DNA from: Flavobacteriaceae bacterium
GTDB taxonomy: Bacteria; Bacteroidota; Bacteroidia; Flavobacteriales; Flavobacteriaceae
NCBI GenBank assembly: GCA_020435965.1
Contig: JAGQYS010000059.1
Coordinates: 29,382 to 93,381, forward strand
Reading direction: 5' to 3'
Length of the DNA stretch: 64,000 nucleotides
Part shown: positions 40,541 to 49,538 of the stretch, piece after piece
How the letters are laid out: each line of letters begins with the position of its first letter
How positions within the stretch are numbered: the stretch's first letter is position 1
The notes under the pieces: model-generated
The model's database searches: none
What the model was told of the DNA's origin: nothing
The model's input: the letters and a program-made list of their open reading frames with translations, nothing else
Program-made: the position numbers and the translations under genes

Positions 40541-43361
40541 TGGATTGAAGTAATTTGTCAGCTCTTAACTTTACTTTTTCATTGGTTTCTGTTTGTGAAA
40601 CCATAACCAATAATGAATTAAATTGAGAGCTGTTTGTTTTTTCAATGAGGTATAATACAGCGAGTTTAAGTTTCACATCTTTACGTTGTAATAAGGCTTG
40701 GTAGCATTCTGCCTCACTAAACACTTTTAAGTTTAGTTTTTTAAACTTTTCTTCGGGTGAACCACCAAGTAATATGGTTTCTGTTACAGGAATCAATTCT
40801 TTTTTAAGTTGTTTGTCAAGAATATTATCTAAAAACTCAATGGCATGAATACGTTGCTCTTCTTTACCATGTAAAATGGTATTTAAAATTGGATCAACAT
40901 CTTGAGGTGGATACTTAATGCCTAAAAACCTAAAAATACGCTGTAATTGTCTATCTAAACGCTTTTCTAATAATTGAATAAGATCAACCCTTGCTTCATA
41001 TTCTTCTTGAGATTCTTGTGTTTTCTCTTTCTTTTTATACTGAATTACTATTTGAGAATGTATTACAGAAAGTGTGTTTTGATATAAGTTGCATTCGTCT
41101 AAAATCTGGTCAATAATAAATCTGTCTTTTATATAAAGATGATTATGTTTCCATTTCAAGCGTTTTAATGCTTCAATGGCTTCAACTTTTACTGAATGCT
41201 CAGTATTCTCAGTAAGTTTTATAAGTGTATTTACTGCCTTTTGAGTTGCAAATTTTTCAATTACTGCAATGGTATAAACAGCATCCTCGGCATCAATGGA
41301 TTCTTGTTTAATGTTGTCTAAAAGAATTTTTAAAATAGGCTCATTATAAAAGAAAAGTGCTTCTATTGCTGTTTTTCTAGTGTCTTTTCCTGAAAGATGA
41401 GAAATGATTTCATCAATAAATTGTTGGTCTAAAGTTTTTGATGCACTTGAAATAGCTATGTTAACAATATCAACTTCATTAGACTTTAATTCAGTATGTA
41501 TTATTTCATAGAATTTATCAGCTCTTGAGTTACCGATAACTTGAAGTATAGATTTTAGCTGGTCTGCTTTCTGTTTTCCATCAGCTAATAATTCATTATG
41601 ATTTATAGCATTTTCAATACGTTGTTCTAAACTAAATCGATGCTGTAAGGCCTTGTTATTTCTCAGTTCTAGTGACAATCCAATTAGCGCAGCATTTGCA
41701 ATTGTAGAATCATTAGAATCTAAGTATTTATTAAAAAGTTCTACAGTATCTTGATCATAGTTTTTTAGTAAGTATCTAAAAGCAGCAGCAGTAACTTCTT
41801 GATCTGAGTCATGAATTAAACGCTCCATTTCAAAACATAGATTTTCCGTTTTTAAAAAGTACAAGTTTTCTATAGCTAATGCTCTTACAGTTGCAGATTC
41901 GTGGTGCAATAATTTTTTTATAGCAAAGAAAAAGCGTTCATCTTTTACTTCTAAAGTTTTTTGCAGCATATGTAAAATCTGATTTTCAGTACCACTAAAC
42001 AAGGCTCTTTTTACAGTATCTATTATTGAAGTGACATGTATTTCTTCCTTTTTGCCAGTTTTTTCTTTTTTTGTTTCAGTAGTTAATAATGATTTAAAAC
42101 TAATAATATACTCTTGTCTTAATTGATAAATAATATAAAGCCAAAATACAATTAAGGCGATGATAATGATACTTATAAAGGTAGATGACAAATCCAATCC
42201 ATTAACAAAAAAGATAAGTATAAAACCAGCAATTCCAGTCGCTATACTATCCACTACAACACCTGTAAAAGTCTTGGTTTTCTTTTTTATATCTATAGGA
42301 ATTGGTATAGATAGTAATTCAGTTGCTGCTTTATTGACCGATTGTTTTAAACTCCCATCGATAACTTTTATTAAAACAATAACCCAAAGTTGAGGTAAGA
42401 TAAGTAACAATGCAGAGCCAATTAATATACCTGAAGGCAACCAAAGTAAAGATTTGCCAACACCAAAAGTCCCAACCAGTCGCTGTGTTAAAAACAATTG
42501 TATGAGTAATGAAATTACACTTAAAGTTGAAAACCAAAATCCAAAGAAAGAGGTAAGTTCTTCCTGGTCTTCAATAAAACGAGACGCATAATCACTATAT
42601 TGATAGTCTACCAATTTTGCAATTAAAACACTAATGCCAATCACTATTGCTATTAAGGTAAGCAATCTTGATTGCTTTATAAGTTTAAATGGAGATTCTG
42701 ATTTATTTTTAGATCGAATTGAAACTTGAAAAGTATTTAGGGATTTCACTTCATTTTTCCAGATATAGCTAGTAATAGGAAAGCAACCTAGCAACAAAAA
42801 TGCTGCAACAAACAATAAATTTTCTGTATTGATAAAGTTAGCAAGAAGAGAGGTTAAGTAACCTCCAAAAATTCCACCTGCAATTGCTCCAGCTCCTATG
42901 AAGCCAAAAACACGTTTAGCTTCTCGAGCATTGTAAACCAGATTGGCTAAGATCCAGAATTGTGATGCTGATAATAAGCCAAAGATTGCGACCCAAACAT
43001 AAGGTATATAAAGCCAATAACCTGAAATTTTAAAATTGAAAGCTACTCCAAAAATCAATAAAGAAATTACTGATGCAATTAAGGTACCTTCAATGATGGT
43101 ATTGAGTGCTTTTCTTTCTAAAATGATATTGTAAAAATAAGAACCCAAAATGGCAATTAATGCTGTAAGAACATAGCCTAATGGTAAAGCATCTGAGGTT
43201 AATTCAGAAAGAAACATTGAATTAACCGTTGGCTTTACTATTAGTAAGGTTGTAATTAAAAGGAATATGTTAAGCTGTAGAAGAAGCGTTTTTTTAAGTT
43301 CTTCTTCTTTAAGATCAAACAATTTGAGTATTAATGTTTTTATAGCTTTTAAGCTCAACAT
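40530..43361 (-). CDS. ATP/ADP translocase-like (Npt1/Npt2) transporter fused to HEAT repeats
   Basis: 943 residues. The first ~420 contain about twelve membrane helices in the nucleotide-transporter (NTT/Tlc-like) arrangement (FLLITTLLIVKPTVNSMFLSEL; FWILANLVYNAREAKRVFGFIGAGAI). The remaining ~500 residues are cytoplasmic helical pairs of HEAT type (for example HHESATVRALAIENLYFLKT, TEHSVKVEAIEALKRLKW). Known NTT proteins of rickettsiae, chlamydiae and plastids exchange ATP and ADP; members in free-living bacteria often carry HEAT or cyclic nucleotide domains and are uncharacterised. Convergent with the dikinase operon and followed upstream by another class A-type enzyme gene. Confidence 0.85.
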   Translation of the reverse strand: MLSLKAIKTLILKLFDLKEEELKKTLLLQLNIFLLITTLLIVKPTVNSMFLSELTSDALPLGYVLTALIAILGSYFYNIILERKALNTIIEGTLIASVISLLIFGVAFNFKISGYWLYIPYVWVAIFGLLSASQFWILANLVYNAREAKRVFGFIGAGAIAGGIFGGYLTSLLANFINTENLLFVAAFLLLGCFPITSYIWKNEVKSLNTFQVSIRSKNKSESPFKLIKQSRLLTLIAIVIGISVLIAKLVDYQYSDYASRFIEDQEELTSFFGFWFSTLSVISLLIQLFLTQRLVGTFGVGKSLLWLPSGILIGSALLLILPQLWVIVLIKVIDGSLKQSVNKAATELLSIPIPIDIKKKTKTFTGVVVDSIATGIAGFILIFFVNGLDLSSTFISIIIIALIVFWLYIIYQLRQEYIISFKSLLTTETKKEKTGKKEEIHVTSIIDTVKRALFSGTENQILHMLQKTLEVKDERFFFAIKKLLHHESATVRALAIENLYFLKTENLCFEMERLIHDSDQEVTAAAFRYLLKNYDQDTVELFNKYLDSNDSTIANAALIGLSLELRNNKALQHRFSLEQRIENAINHNELLADGKQKADQLKSILQVIGNSRADKFYEIIHTELKSNEVDIVNIAISSASKTLDQQFIDEIISHLSGKDTRKTAIEALFFYNEPILKILLDNIKQESIDAEDAVYTIAVIEKFATQKAVNTLIKLTENTEHSVKVEAIEALKRLKWKHNHLYIKDRFIIDQILDECNLYQNTLSVIHSQIVIQYKKKEKTQESQEEYEARVDLIQLLEKRLDRQLQRIFRFLGIKYPPQDVDPILNTILHGKEEQRIHAIEFLDNILDKQLKKELIPVTETILLGGSPEEKFKKLNLKVFSEAECYQALLQRKDVKLKLAVLYLIEKTNSSQFNSLLVMVSQTETNEKVKLRADKLLQSIKP

Positions 43362-43404
43362 ATTTGGTGCATCTTTAATATTTCTTAAGAAAAATTACTT
43401 TAGA

Positions 43405-43412
43405 CAAAAGTA
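43405..43412 (-). promoter_or_regulatory. Candidate -7 box (TACTTTTG) for the NTT-HEAT transporter
   Basis: On the minus strand TACTTTTG matches TAnnTTTG, 43 bp before the start codon; no clear TTG at the usual distance. Confidence 0.45.
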
Positions 43413-43454
43413 ATTTAAAATACTTAGAACTAAATAGAAGGCAGTTTAATATGG

Positions 43455-44372
43455 TTAGTTTTTAGCGATAGGATCACTATTAAGTTTGAGTATTTTTTCT
43501 ACTGGTTTAACAAGATCTCTAATAATTTGTTCTCCAGCTGGATCATCAATTAATGCAACAAGTATATAACGTCTATCTAAATCTTTTCCCCAAACCAAAA
43601 CTGAATCAGAGTGATAGGTTTTCCAAGAGCCAGATTTTCTGTAAACACTAGCATTAGGTGCAATTTTGTCAAGCACACTAATGAACTTATGATGTAAATC
43701 GGGTTTTTCCATAATATTAAGCATTTGTTCAGAACGCTTTCTATTTACCAATTCGCCATTTGCCAATAAGTAGTAATACCTGCAAACTTGTGTAACAGTT
43801 GCTGCATGACTTAAATTTTTAAGCGGTTCTCTGTTAGTGTCGCCACCTCCACCATATCGTTTACCAACCCATAGTCCACCACCTTTTTGTTCATCATAAA
43901 AGCCATATTTAGGATCTGTCATTACAGATTCTATTTTGGCATAGCCAACACGATCTATCATACGAGTTGATGCTGCGTTATCAGATTTACTAATCATGAT
44001 ACGCATATCATTTTTAATCTCTTGTGTTTCTTTGAGCTCACCTTTTTCAATGGCATCCATGGCAGCCAATAAAATGGCAATTTTTGGTAAGCTTGCGGCA
44101 TACATCATGTGGTTGCCATTTATGCGAGCAAACTTTGGTTCATTAGTGTTGCGTAAGTCTACAATACCAACTGCCATTTTCTTTTGCATGATTAAAGATT
44201 TCCACTTAGGGTTTTTTAAGAGTTCTCTTTCAACATCCTGTTGTAAATTTTTGTCTACTAAAGTTGTTAATGGTTTTAAATCAAAACCTGTTGACTTAAT
44301 AGGCAATTGACCGTAACCACTAGTTATAGTGATTAAGAAAATGAAAAATAAATATACAATTCTCTTTTGCAT
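43455..44372 (-). CDS. Exported class A beta-lactamase-like serine hydrolase
   Basis: 305 residues from the ATG at 44372 (MQKRIVYLFFIFL signal peptide). The longer frame from 44414 would use codons lying inside the predicted promoter, so it is rejected. Motifs are S94-L-P-K97 (YAASLPKIAILLAA), S130-D-N132 and K246-S-G248 (YRKSGSWKTY). Length and motif spacing fit class A, but the region after SDN has a Gly-rich stretch (GGGLWVGKRYGGGG) unlike common beta-lactamases. A substrate in cell-wall peptides is likely. It is read in the same direction as the transporter, 93 bp upstream of it. Confidence 0.85.
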   Translation of the reverse strand: MQKRIVYLFFIFLITITSGYGQLPIKSTGFDLKPLTTLVDKNLQQDVERELLKNPKWKSLIMQKKMAVGIVDLRNTNEPKFARINGNHMMYAASLPKIAILLAAMDAIEKGELKETQEIKNDMRIMISKSDNAASTRMIDRVGYAKIESVMTDPKYGFYDEQKGGGLWVGKRYGGGGDTNREPLKNLSHAATVTQVCRYYYLLANGELVNRKRSEQMLNIMEKPDLHHKFISVLDKIAPNASVYRKSGSWKTYHSDSVLVWGKDLDRRYILVALIDDPAGEQIIRDLVKPVEKILKLNSDPIAKN

Positions 44373-44395
44373 AATGTAGTTCATATTAAGATAGA

Positions 44396-44403
44396 CAAAT
44401 TTA
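44396..44403 (-). promoter_or_regulatory. Candidate -7 box (TAAATTTG) for the class A-type gene
   Basis: TAAATTTG on the minus strand matches TAnnTTTG, 24 bp before the ATG at 44372; it supports the shorter start. Confidence 0.5.
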
Positions 44404-44585
44404 TGTAATTCCACTATTGTTAAAGTGTTAAAATTAGTATTATCACCTAATTAAAAATATGAACAAATACGTATAAAATTTATGTTTGGATGAGTAAAAA
44501 TGTTAAATTTTTAATAATTTGAGTTTTGTAAATAGCATTTTTATAAAAAAACATCAGTAAAATTTAAAGATACTCTAGATGTATT

Positions 44586-46127
44586 TTATAGTGGAATATT
44601 TCCATGCTTTCGTGTTGGCTTATCTACTTGTTTGTTCTCTAACATAGAAAAAGCTTTTAGTAGTTTTCTGCGAGTATGTTTTGGTAAAATAACTTCATCA
44701 ATAAAACCACGTTCGGCAGCACTATAAGGATTGGCAAAAAGATTTGCATATTCGGCTTCTTTTTCTTTCCATTTGGCTTCTTTATCATCAGCAGCATTAA
44801 TCTCTTTTTTAAAGATAATTTCGGCAGCTCCTTTGGCTCCCATAACTGCAATTTCAGCATTGGGCCATGCAAAATTCATATCAGCACCTATATGTTTAGA
44901 GTTCATAACGTCATAAGCTCCTCCATAAGCTTTTCTGGTAATAACAGTTACTCTTGGCACTGTGGCTTCACTAAATGCATAGAGCAATTTGGCACCATGA
45001 ACGATAATCCCATTCCATTCTTGGTCAGTTCCTGGTAAGAACCCTGGAACATCTTCCAGTACAAGCATTGGTATGTTAAAGCAATCGCAAAAACGAACGA
45101 AACGAGCTGCTTTTTTAGAACTGTTCACATCTAATACACCAGCTAAAAACATGGGTTGGTTGGCAATGATGCCAATGCTTTTTCCACCTAAGCGAGCAAA
45201 CCCAACAATAATGTTTTCGGCATAATCTTTATGTATTTCATAAAACGAATTTTCATCAATTATCCCTTCAATCACTTGATGCATATCGTAAGGTTTGTTT
45301 GGATTGTCTGGAATAATGGAGGAGAGGCTGTCCCTAATTTCGTCTTCTAAAACAAAAGGTAAGTGAGTTGGTTTCTCTTTGTTGCTTTGTGGTAGATAAC
45401 TGAGCAGTTTTTTAACATCCTCCAAACATTCTACATCATTGGCAGACGTTTTATGAGCAACACCAGATTTGACAGAATGTGTTGAAGCACCACCAAGTTC
45501 TTCCGAAGTAACTTCTTCATTAGTCACCGTTTTAACCACGTTTGGTCCAGTTACAAACATATAACTTGTGTCTTGAACCATAATGGTAAAATCAGTCATT
45601 GCTGGAGAATACACAGCACCACCAGCACATGGCCCCATAATAGCTGAGATTTGCGGAATCACTCCAGATGCTTGTACGTTTCTATAAAAAATATCAGCAT
45701 AACCACCTAACGAACGAACTCCTTCTTGAATACGTGCACCACCAGAATCGTTTAGGCCAATTAATGGTGCACCAACGTTAACAGCCATATCCATGATTTT
45801 ACAAATCTTTTCGGCATGAGTTTCAGATAATGAGCCACCAAAAACCGTAAAGTCTTGCGCAAACACATATACTAATCTGCCATCAACAGTACCATAACCT
45901 GTTATAACACCATCACCATAAAATGTTTGATTTTCCATACCAAAGTCTTTGGTTCGATGTGTTACTAAAGCACCAATTTCTTCAAAAGAACCTTCATCCA
46001 TTAGGTAATTAATACGTTCACGAGCTGTGAGTTTCTTTTTGGCGTGCTGTTTTTTTATACGTGCTTCACCACCACCTAAATAGGCTTTCTGAAGTTTGTC
46101 GTTAAGTGTTTTTATTTTTGAATCCAT
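44586..46127 (-). CDS. Acyl-CoA carboxylase, carboxyltransferase (beta) subunit
   Basis: 513 residues, single-chain carboxyltransferase of the propionyl-/methylcrotonyl-CoA carboxylase type with crotonase-fold halves. Blocks: [74 protein letters not shown] and [15 protein letters not shown]. It transfers CO2 from biotin to an acyl-CoA. Its closest operon partners are the biotin carboxylase and biotin carrier genes upstream. The substrate is not certain; propionyl-CoA is the best guess, as the acetyl-CoA enzyme normally uses separate AccA and AccD. Confidence 0.93.
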   Translation of the reverse strand: MDSKIKTLNDKLQKAYLGGGEARIKKQHAKKKLTARERINYLMDEGSFEEIGALVTHRTKDFGMENQTFYGDGVITGYGTVDGRLVYVFAQDFTVFGGSLSETHAEKICKIMDMAVNVGAPLIGLNDSGGARIQEGVRSLGGYADIFYRNVQASGVIPQISAIMGPCAGGAVYSPAMTDFTIMVQDTSYMFVTGPNVVKTVTNEEVTSEELGGASTHSVKSGVAHKTSANDVECLEDVKKLLSYLPQSNKEKPTHLPFVLEDEIRDSLSSIIPDNPNKPYDMHQVIEGIIDENSFYEIHKDYAENIIVGFARLGGKSIGIIANQPMFLAGVLDVNSSKKAARFVRFCDCFNIPMLVLEDVPGFLPGTDQEWNGIIVHGAKLLYAFSEATVPRVTVITRKAYGGAYDVMNSKHIGADMNFAWPNAEIAVMGAKGAAEIIFKKEINAADDKEAKWKEKEAEYANLFANPYSAAERGFIDEVILPKHTRRKLLKAFSMLENKQVDKPTRKHGNIPL

Positions 46128-46140
46128 TATTTTTTTCTTT

Positions 46141-46212
46141 TGTCATTCTGCACTACGATGCAGAATCTATTTATATTTTTATTATGGATTCCGTATCAAG
46201 TACGGAATGACA
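46141..46212. repeat. Palindromic two-hairpin repeat element
   Basis: 72-bp element with terminal inverted repeats TGTCATT / AATGACA. Inside each end is a hairpin: ATTCTGCA / TGCAGAAT with a 6-nt loop and ATTCCGTA / TACGGAAT with a 5-nt loop. The whole can fold as a cruciform. It lies in the carboxylase operon between the biotin carboxylase and carboxyltransferase genes. Confidence 0.8.
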
Positions 46213-46224
46213 GTTACTCTAAAG

Positions 46225-47664
46225 TTAATTAGGGAGGCGTAACAATTGTTGGTCTTCTAAATAGCTTTTTAAAGCTATTATTGCAGCAATTTTAGCTTCT
46301 TCTTTATGTTGCTCTAAAAGTTTTTCAGGAGAATAATATTTTTTCACAAAGTGCGTGTCAAAATTCCCTGAAATAAAAGCGTCATGTTCGCAAACAAATT
46401 TTCCAAATGGCAGAGTAGTCTGAACACCTTCTACATGATAATTGTCGATAGCTTTTAGCATGAGTTGAATGGCCTCATTTCGTGTTTGTCCATAAGTAAT
46501 CAATTTAGACAACATAGGGTCGTAATAGATAGGAACGTCCATACCTTTTTCAAAACCGTTATCAACACGAACACCTTTTCCTTTTGGCAATTTGTAGGTT
46601 TTAAGCGTGCCAACACTAGGCAGGAAGTCATTTAAAGGGTCTTCGGCATAGACACGGAGTTCCAAGGCGTGACCATTGATTTTTAAATCTTCTTGTTTTA
46701 TATCTAATGCTTCACCACGAGCAACACGAATTTGAAGTTCTACTAAATCTACACCTGAAATTAATTCAGTCACAGGATGTTCTACCTGCAATCGTGTATT
46801 CATTTCCAGGAAATAGAAGTTAAGGTCAGCATCCATTAAAAACTCTACTGTGCCTGCTCCTAGATAATCACAAGAACGAGCAACATTTATGGCAGCTTCA
46901 CCCATTTTTTTTCTTAATTCTGGTGTTAAAATAGTGGAAGGCGCTTCTTCAACTACTTTTTGATGACGACGTTGAATACTGCATTCGCGTTCAAAAAAGT
47001 GGAGCACATTACCATGGCTATCTGCCATGATTTGAATTTCAATATGACGAGGTGAAGTGACATATTTTTCAATAAACACAGAGCCATCACCAAAAGCAGA
47101 AGTTGCTTCACTAATGGCTCGATTCATTTGAGATTCCAATTCATTTTCCTTTTCAACAATTCGCATGCCTTTTCCGCCTCCACCTGCTGAAGCTTTGATG
47201 AGTATTGGAAAACCTATTTTCTTGGCAATTTCCTTAGCTTTTTTAACATCAGTAATGGCTTCATCAATTCCAGGAACCATAGGAATATTATAAGCTTTTA
47301 CAGCATCTTTGGCTGCTAGTTTACTTCCCATAATTTTAATGGCTTTGGATTTTGGGCCGATAAACATGATGTTGTTGTTTTCGCATAATTCGGCAAAATG
47401 TGCATTTTCACTTAAGAATCCATAACCAGGATGGATGCCATCTGCGTTTAAGTTTTTTGCAACTTCAATTATTTTATCGCCTAACAGATAAGATTGATTG
47501 GAAGGTGCTTTCCCAATATAAACGGCTTCATCTGCATAACGCACATGAGGTGCATTTCTGTCGGCTTCCGAAAATACTGCAACGGTTTGTATGCCCATTT
47601 TTTTTGCGGTTCGCATTACACGAATGGCTATTTCCCCTCTGTTTGCAACAAGTATTTTTTTCAT
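46225..47664 (-). CDS. accC: Biotin carboxylase subunit
   Basis: 479 residues from the ATG at 47664 (MKKILVANRGEIAIRVMRTA), the standard family start; the frame extends 5 codons further but would overlap the preceding gene. ATP-grasp blocks: KASAGGGGKGMRIV, EKYVTSPRHIEIQI, RECSIQRRHQKVVEEAP and FYFLEMNTRLQVEHPVTE. It carboxylates biotin on the carrier protein with ATP and bicarbonate. The start follows the carrier stop by 1 bp. A short C-terminal extension (EEAKIAAIIALKSYLEDQQ) follows the usual end. Confidence 0.93.
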   Translation of the reverse strand: MKKILVANRGEIAIRVMRTAKKMGIQTVAVFSEADRNAPHVRYADEAVYIGKAPSNQSYLLGDKIIEVAKNLNADGIHPGYGFLSENAHFAELCENNNIMFIGPKSKAIKIMGSKLAAKDAVKAYNIPMVPGIDEAITDVKKAKEIAKKIGFPILIKASAGGGGKGMRIVEKENELESQMNRAISEATSAFGDGSVFIEKYVTSPRHIEIQIMADSHGNVLHFFERECSIQRRHQKVVEEAPSTILTPELRKKMGEAAINVARSCDYLGAGTVEFLMDADLNFYFLEMNTRLQVEHPVTELISGVDLVELQIRVARGEALDIKQEDLKINGHALELRVYAEDPLNDFLPSVGTLKTYKLPKGKGVRVDNGFEKGMDVPIYYDPMLSKLITYGQTRNEAIQLMLKAIDNYHVEGVQTTLPFGKFVCEHDAFISGNFDTHFVKKYYSPEKLLEQHKEEAKIAAIIALKSYLEDQQLLRLPN

Positions 47665-47665
47665 G

Positions 47666-48151
47666 TTATTCAAATTCAATTAATAGTTGGTTTTTATCAA
47701 CAGTGTCACTTTTATTTACAACAATAGATTTGATAAACCCATTGCGAGGAGAGGTGATGATGTTTTCCATTTTCATGGCTTCAAGAACCAATAAGGCTTC
47801 ATTTTCTTTTACTTCCTGACCTACTTTCACATTAATATCTAGAATTAATCCTGGCATAGGTGCCTTTATATCATTGATTAATTTAGAAGCACCAACTTCA
47901 AAGCCCATTTCCTTAATTAAGGCATCTAGATCGTCATTTATGTTTATGCTGTAAACATTATTGTTAACTTTTACTTGATATGATTTTGAATTAAAATCTG
48001 ATGAAAGAGTTTCAGTAATTGTTGATTTATAGTTATGGAGTATATGATGTTTTGATTTAGAGATGCTTATGATATCTGCTTCGGAAACATCTGAAGCATT
48101 AAGTTTGAATTCATAATCTGAACTAACTTTTAATGTATATGTTTTGCTCAT
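47666..48151 (-). CDS. Biotin carboxyl carrier protein of acyl-CoA carboxylase
   Basis: 161 residues. The C-terminal ~70 form a biotinyl domain with EAMKMEN, Lys127 being the attachment site, preceded by KAPMPGLILDINV. The N-terminal half is a small beta-rich region that probably docks on the carboxylase subunits. First gene of the operon with accC and the carboxyltransferase. Together the three make a complete biotin-dependent carboxylase with carrier and carboxylase on separate chains. Confidence 0.92.
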   Translation of the reverse strand: MSKTYTLKVSSDYEFKLNASDVSEADIISISKSKHHILHNYKSTITETLSSDFNSKSYQVKVNNNVYSININDDLDALIKEMGFEVGASKLINDIKAPMPGLILDINVKVGQEVKENEALLVLEAMKMENIITSPRNGFIKSIVVNKSDTVDKNQLLIEFE

Positions 48152-48241
48152 TGTTTTTAGTCGAATTTAGTAACTTTTAAAGCTACGAAATTAATAGTAA
48201 GTTTTGATTTAGAATATGAGACAAGTCATTTTCTAAGTATT

Positions 48242-48916
48242 TTATTCTTTAAAATGTGAGATTTCTTGATGTGCCTTAATAGCACGTTTTGATAAAACAA
48301 CACCAACAATTAATGATATAAAAGCACCTGCTGATATGCCAGGAATAAAACCAATAAATAGAAAGAAATCATAAGCTCCATGGAATAGAACAGCAGTGAA
48401 TAGTCCAACCAAATTCCATTTATATTTATTTTTTGAAAACTTGGCTTTTCCCATGTAATAACCCATAATAATCCCAAAGGTTGCATGAGCAGGAATGGCT
48501 GTAAAAGCTCTAAGAAATGCAACGTTTATGCCACCTTGTAGCACATACATAATGTTTTCAACAGCAGCAAAACCCATAGATACCATCACAGCATAAATAA
48601 TGCCATCATAAGGTTCATTAAACACAGTTCTTGGCTGTAAAAAACCACGTACCATAATGTACTTGCTGAATTCTTCAATAAAAGCTACCACAAAAAAGGC
48701 TTTAACAAACTGCTGCCAAATACTATAATCGTCCGGAAGCGGTAAAAACAAATCAAAAAACATGTAAAGTATCGTGGTGATAATGATAGACACAATACCA
48801 CCTAAAACAAAAGCGAGGGTTAAGTAACGCTTGGATTCTTTTTCATATTTATCTTTAACGTAAATATAAACGATAACTGCTGCTACAGGTGCTAGTGCTG
48901 AAAGGAGTAATACCAT
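48242..48916 (-). CDS. PrsW-like intramembrane metalloprotease
   Basis: 224 residues with about seven membrane helices. PrsW motifs: VAFIEEFSKYIMVRGF (EExxK), then FNEPYDGIIYAVMVSMGFAAVENI and the His motif ALPAHATFG-like (here AIPAHATFGIIMGYYMG), ending LFHGAYDFFLF. In Bacillus PrsW starts cleavage of the anti-sigma factor RsiW; targets in Bacteroidota are unknown. It lies 9 bp downstream of a NUDIX gene on the same strand, so the two are probably cotranscribed. Confidence 0.9.
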   Translation of the reverse strand: MVLLLSALAPVAAVIVYIYVKDKYEKESKRYLTLAFVLGGIVSIIITTILYMFFDLFLPLPDDYSIWQQFVKAFFVVAFIEEFSKYIMVRGFLQPRTVFNEPYDGIIYAVMVSMGFAAVENIMYVLQGGINVAFLRAFTAIPAHATFGIIMGYYMGKAKFSKNKYKWNLVGLFTAVLFHGAYDFFLFIGFIPGISAGAFISLIVGVVLSKRAIKAHQEISHFKE

Positions 48917-48925
48917 GAACGAAAA

Positions 48926-49483
48926 TTAGTAAATTTTTATGGCTTCTTTTATGCTTTCTAAAATAAATTGGTAATACTTTTTGTTTGAAGGTACAAAGTG
49001 GTTGTCTGTTCCTATGTTTTTAATAAGATTTTCAAATTCTGAAAGACTTACTAATTTTACAGATTCAACTTCATTTTTGTCGATTTTTAGTTCTTTAATA
49101 TCAATTGTTAATTCTGAAATGAAGGTGTGATGAAACTCATTATCTGCAATTCCGTTTGGATAAGATTGAAAGCATTCAAATACTCCAATTTTTTGAAGTT
49201 GGTTTTTATTTAAGCTCAGTCCTATTTCTTCAAAAACTTCTCTAATAGCAGCGTCTTCAATAGTTTCGCCAGCATCCACATGTCCAGCAACAGAGATATC
49301 CCAAAGCAAAGGGCAAATGGTTTTTGATGCGGCACGCTGCGCCAATAAAATGTTCCCATCATTTGTATATAACCAAACATGAGCTGTATTATGATAGTGA
49401 CCTTTAGTATGGATTTCAGATTTTAAAGCCGATTTTCCTGTTGAAAATCCTTCTTTGGTAACAATGTCGATATATTCTTCCAT
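48926..49483 (-). CDS. NUDIX hydrolase (YfcD / isopentenyl-diphosphate isomerase-like)
   Basis: 185 residues from the ATG at 49483 (MEEYIDIVTKEGFSTGK). The frame extends to 49519 but those codons lie in a dispersed repeat fragment, so the shorter start is chosen. The NUDIX box follows the pattern G-x5-E-x7-REVFEEIG (near residues 85-107). The early part HYHNTAHVWLYTNDGNILLAQRA matches YfcD-type enzymes that hydrolyse nucleotide-like diphosphates; the exact substrate is unknown. Confidence 0.88.
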   Translation of the reverse strand: MEEYIDIVTKEGFSTGKSALKSEIHTKGHYHNTAHVWLYTNDGNILLAQRAASKTICPLLWDISVAGHVDAGETIEDAAIREVFEEIGLSLNKNQLQKIGVFECFQSYPNGIADNEFHHTFISELTIDIKELKIDKNEVESVKLVSLSEFENLIKNIGTDNHFVPSNKKYYQFILESIKEAIKIY

Positions 49484-49488
49484 AAAAA

Positions 49489-49530
49489 GATTGCTTCTGC
49501 CGACTGTAAGTGTCAGCATCGCAATGACAT
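49489..49530. repeat. Fragment of dispersed palindromic repeat
   Basis: AGATTGCTTC...TCGCAATGACA matches the right-hand end of the copy at 26748-26840 with a different short middle. It lies between the NUDIX and M42 peptidase genes. Confidence 0.6.
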
Positions 49531-49538
49531 TTTGTATA

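Noticed and set aside
47400..47819. 139-codon plus-strand frame across the accC / carrier junction
   Set aside because: It crosses two well-supported genes on the other strand.
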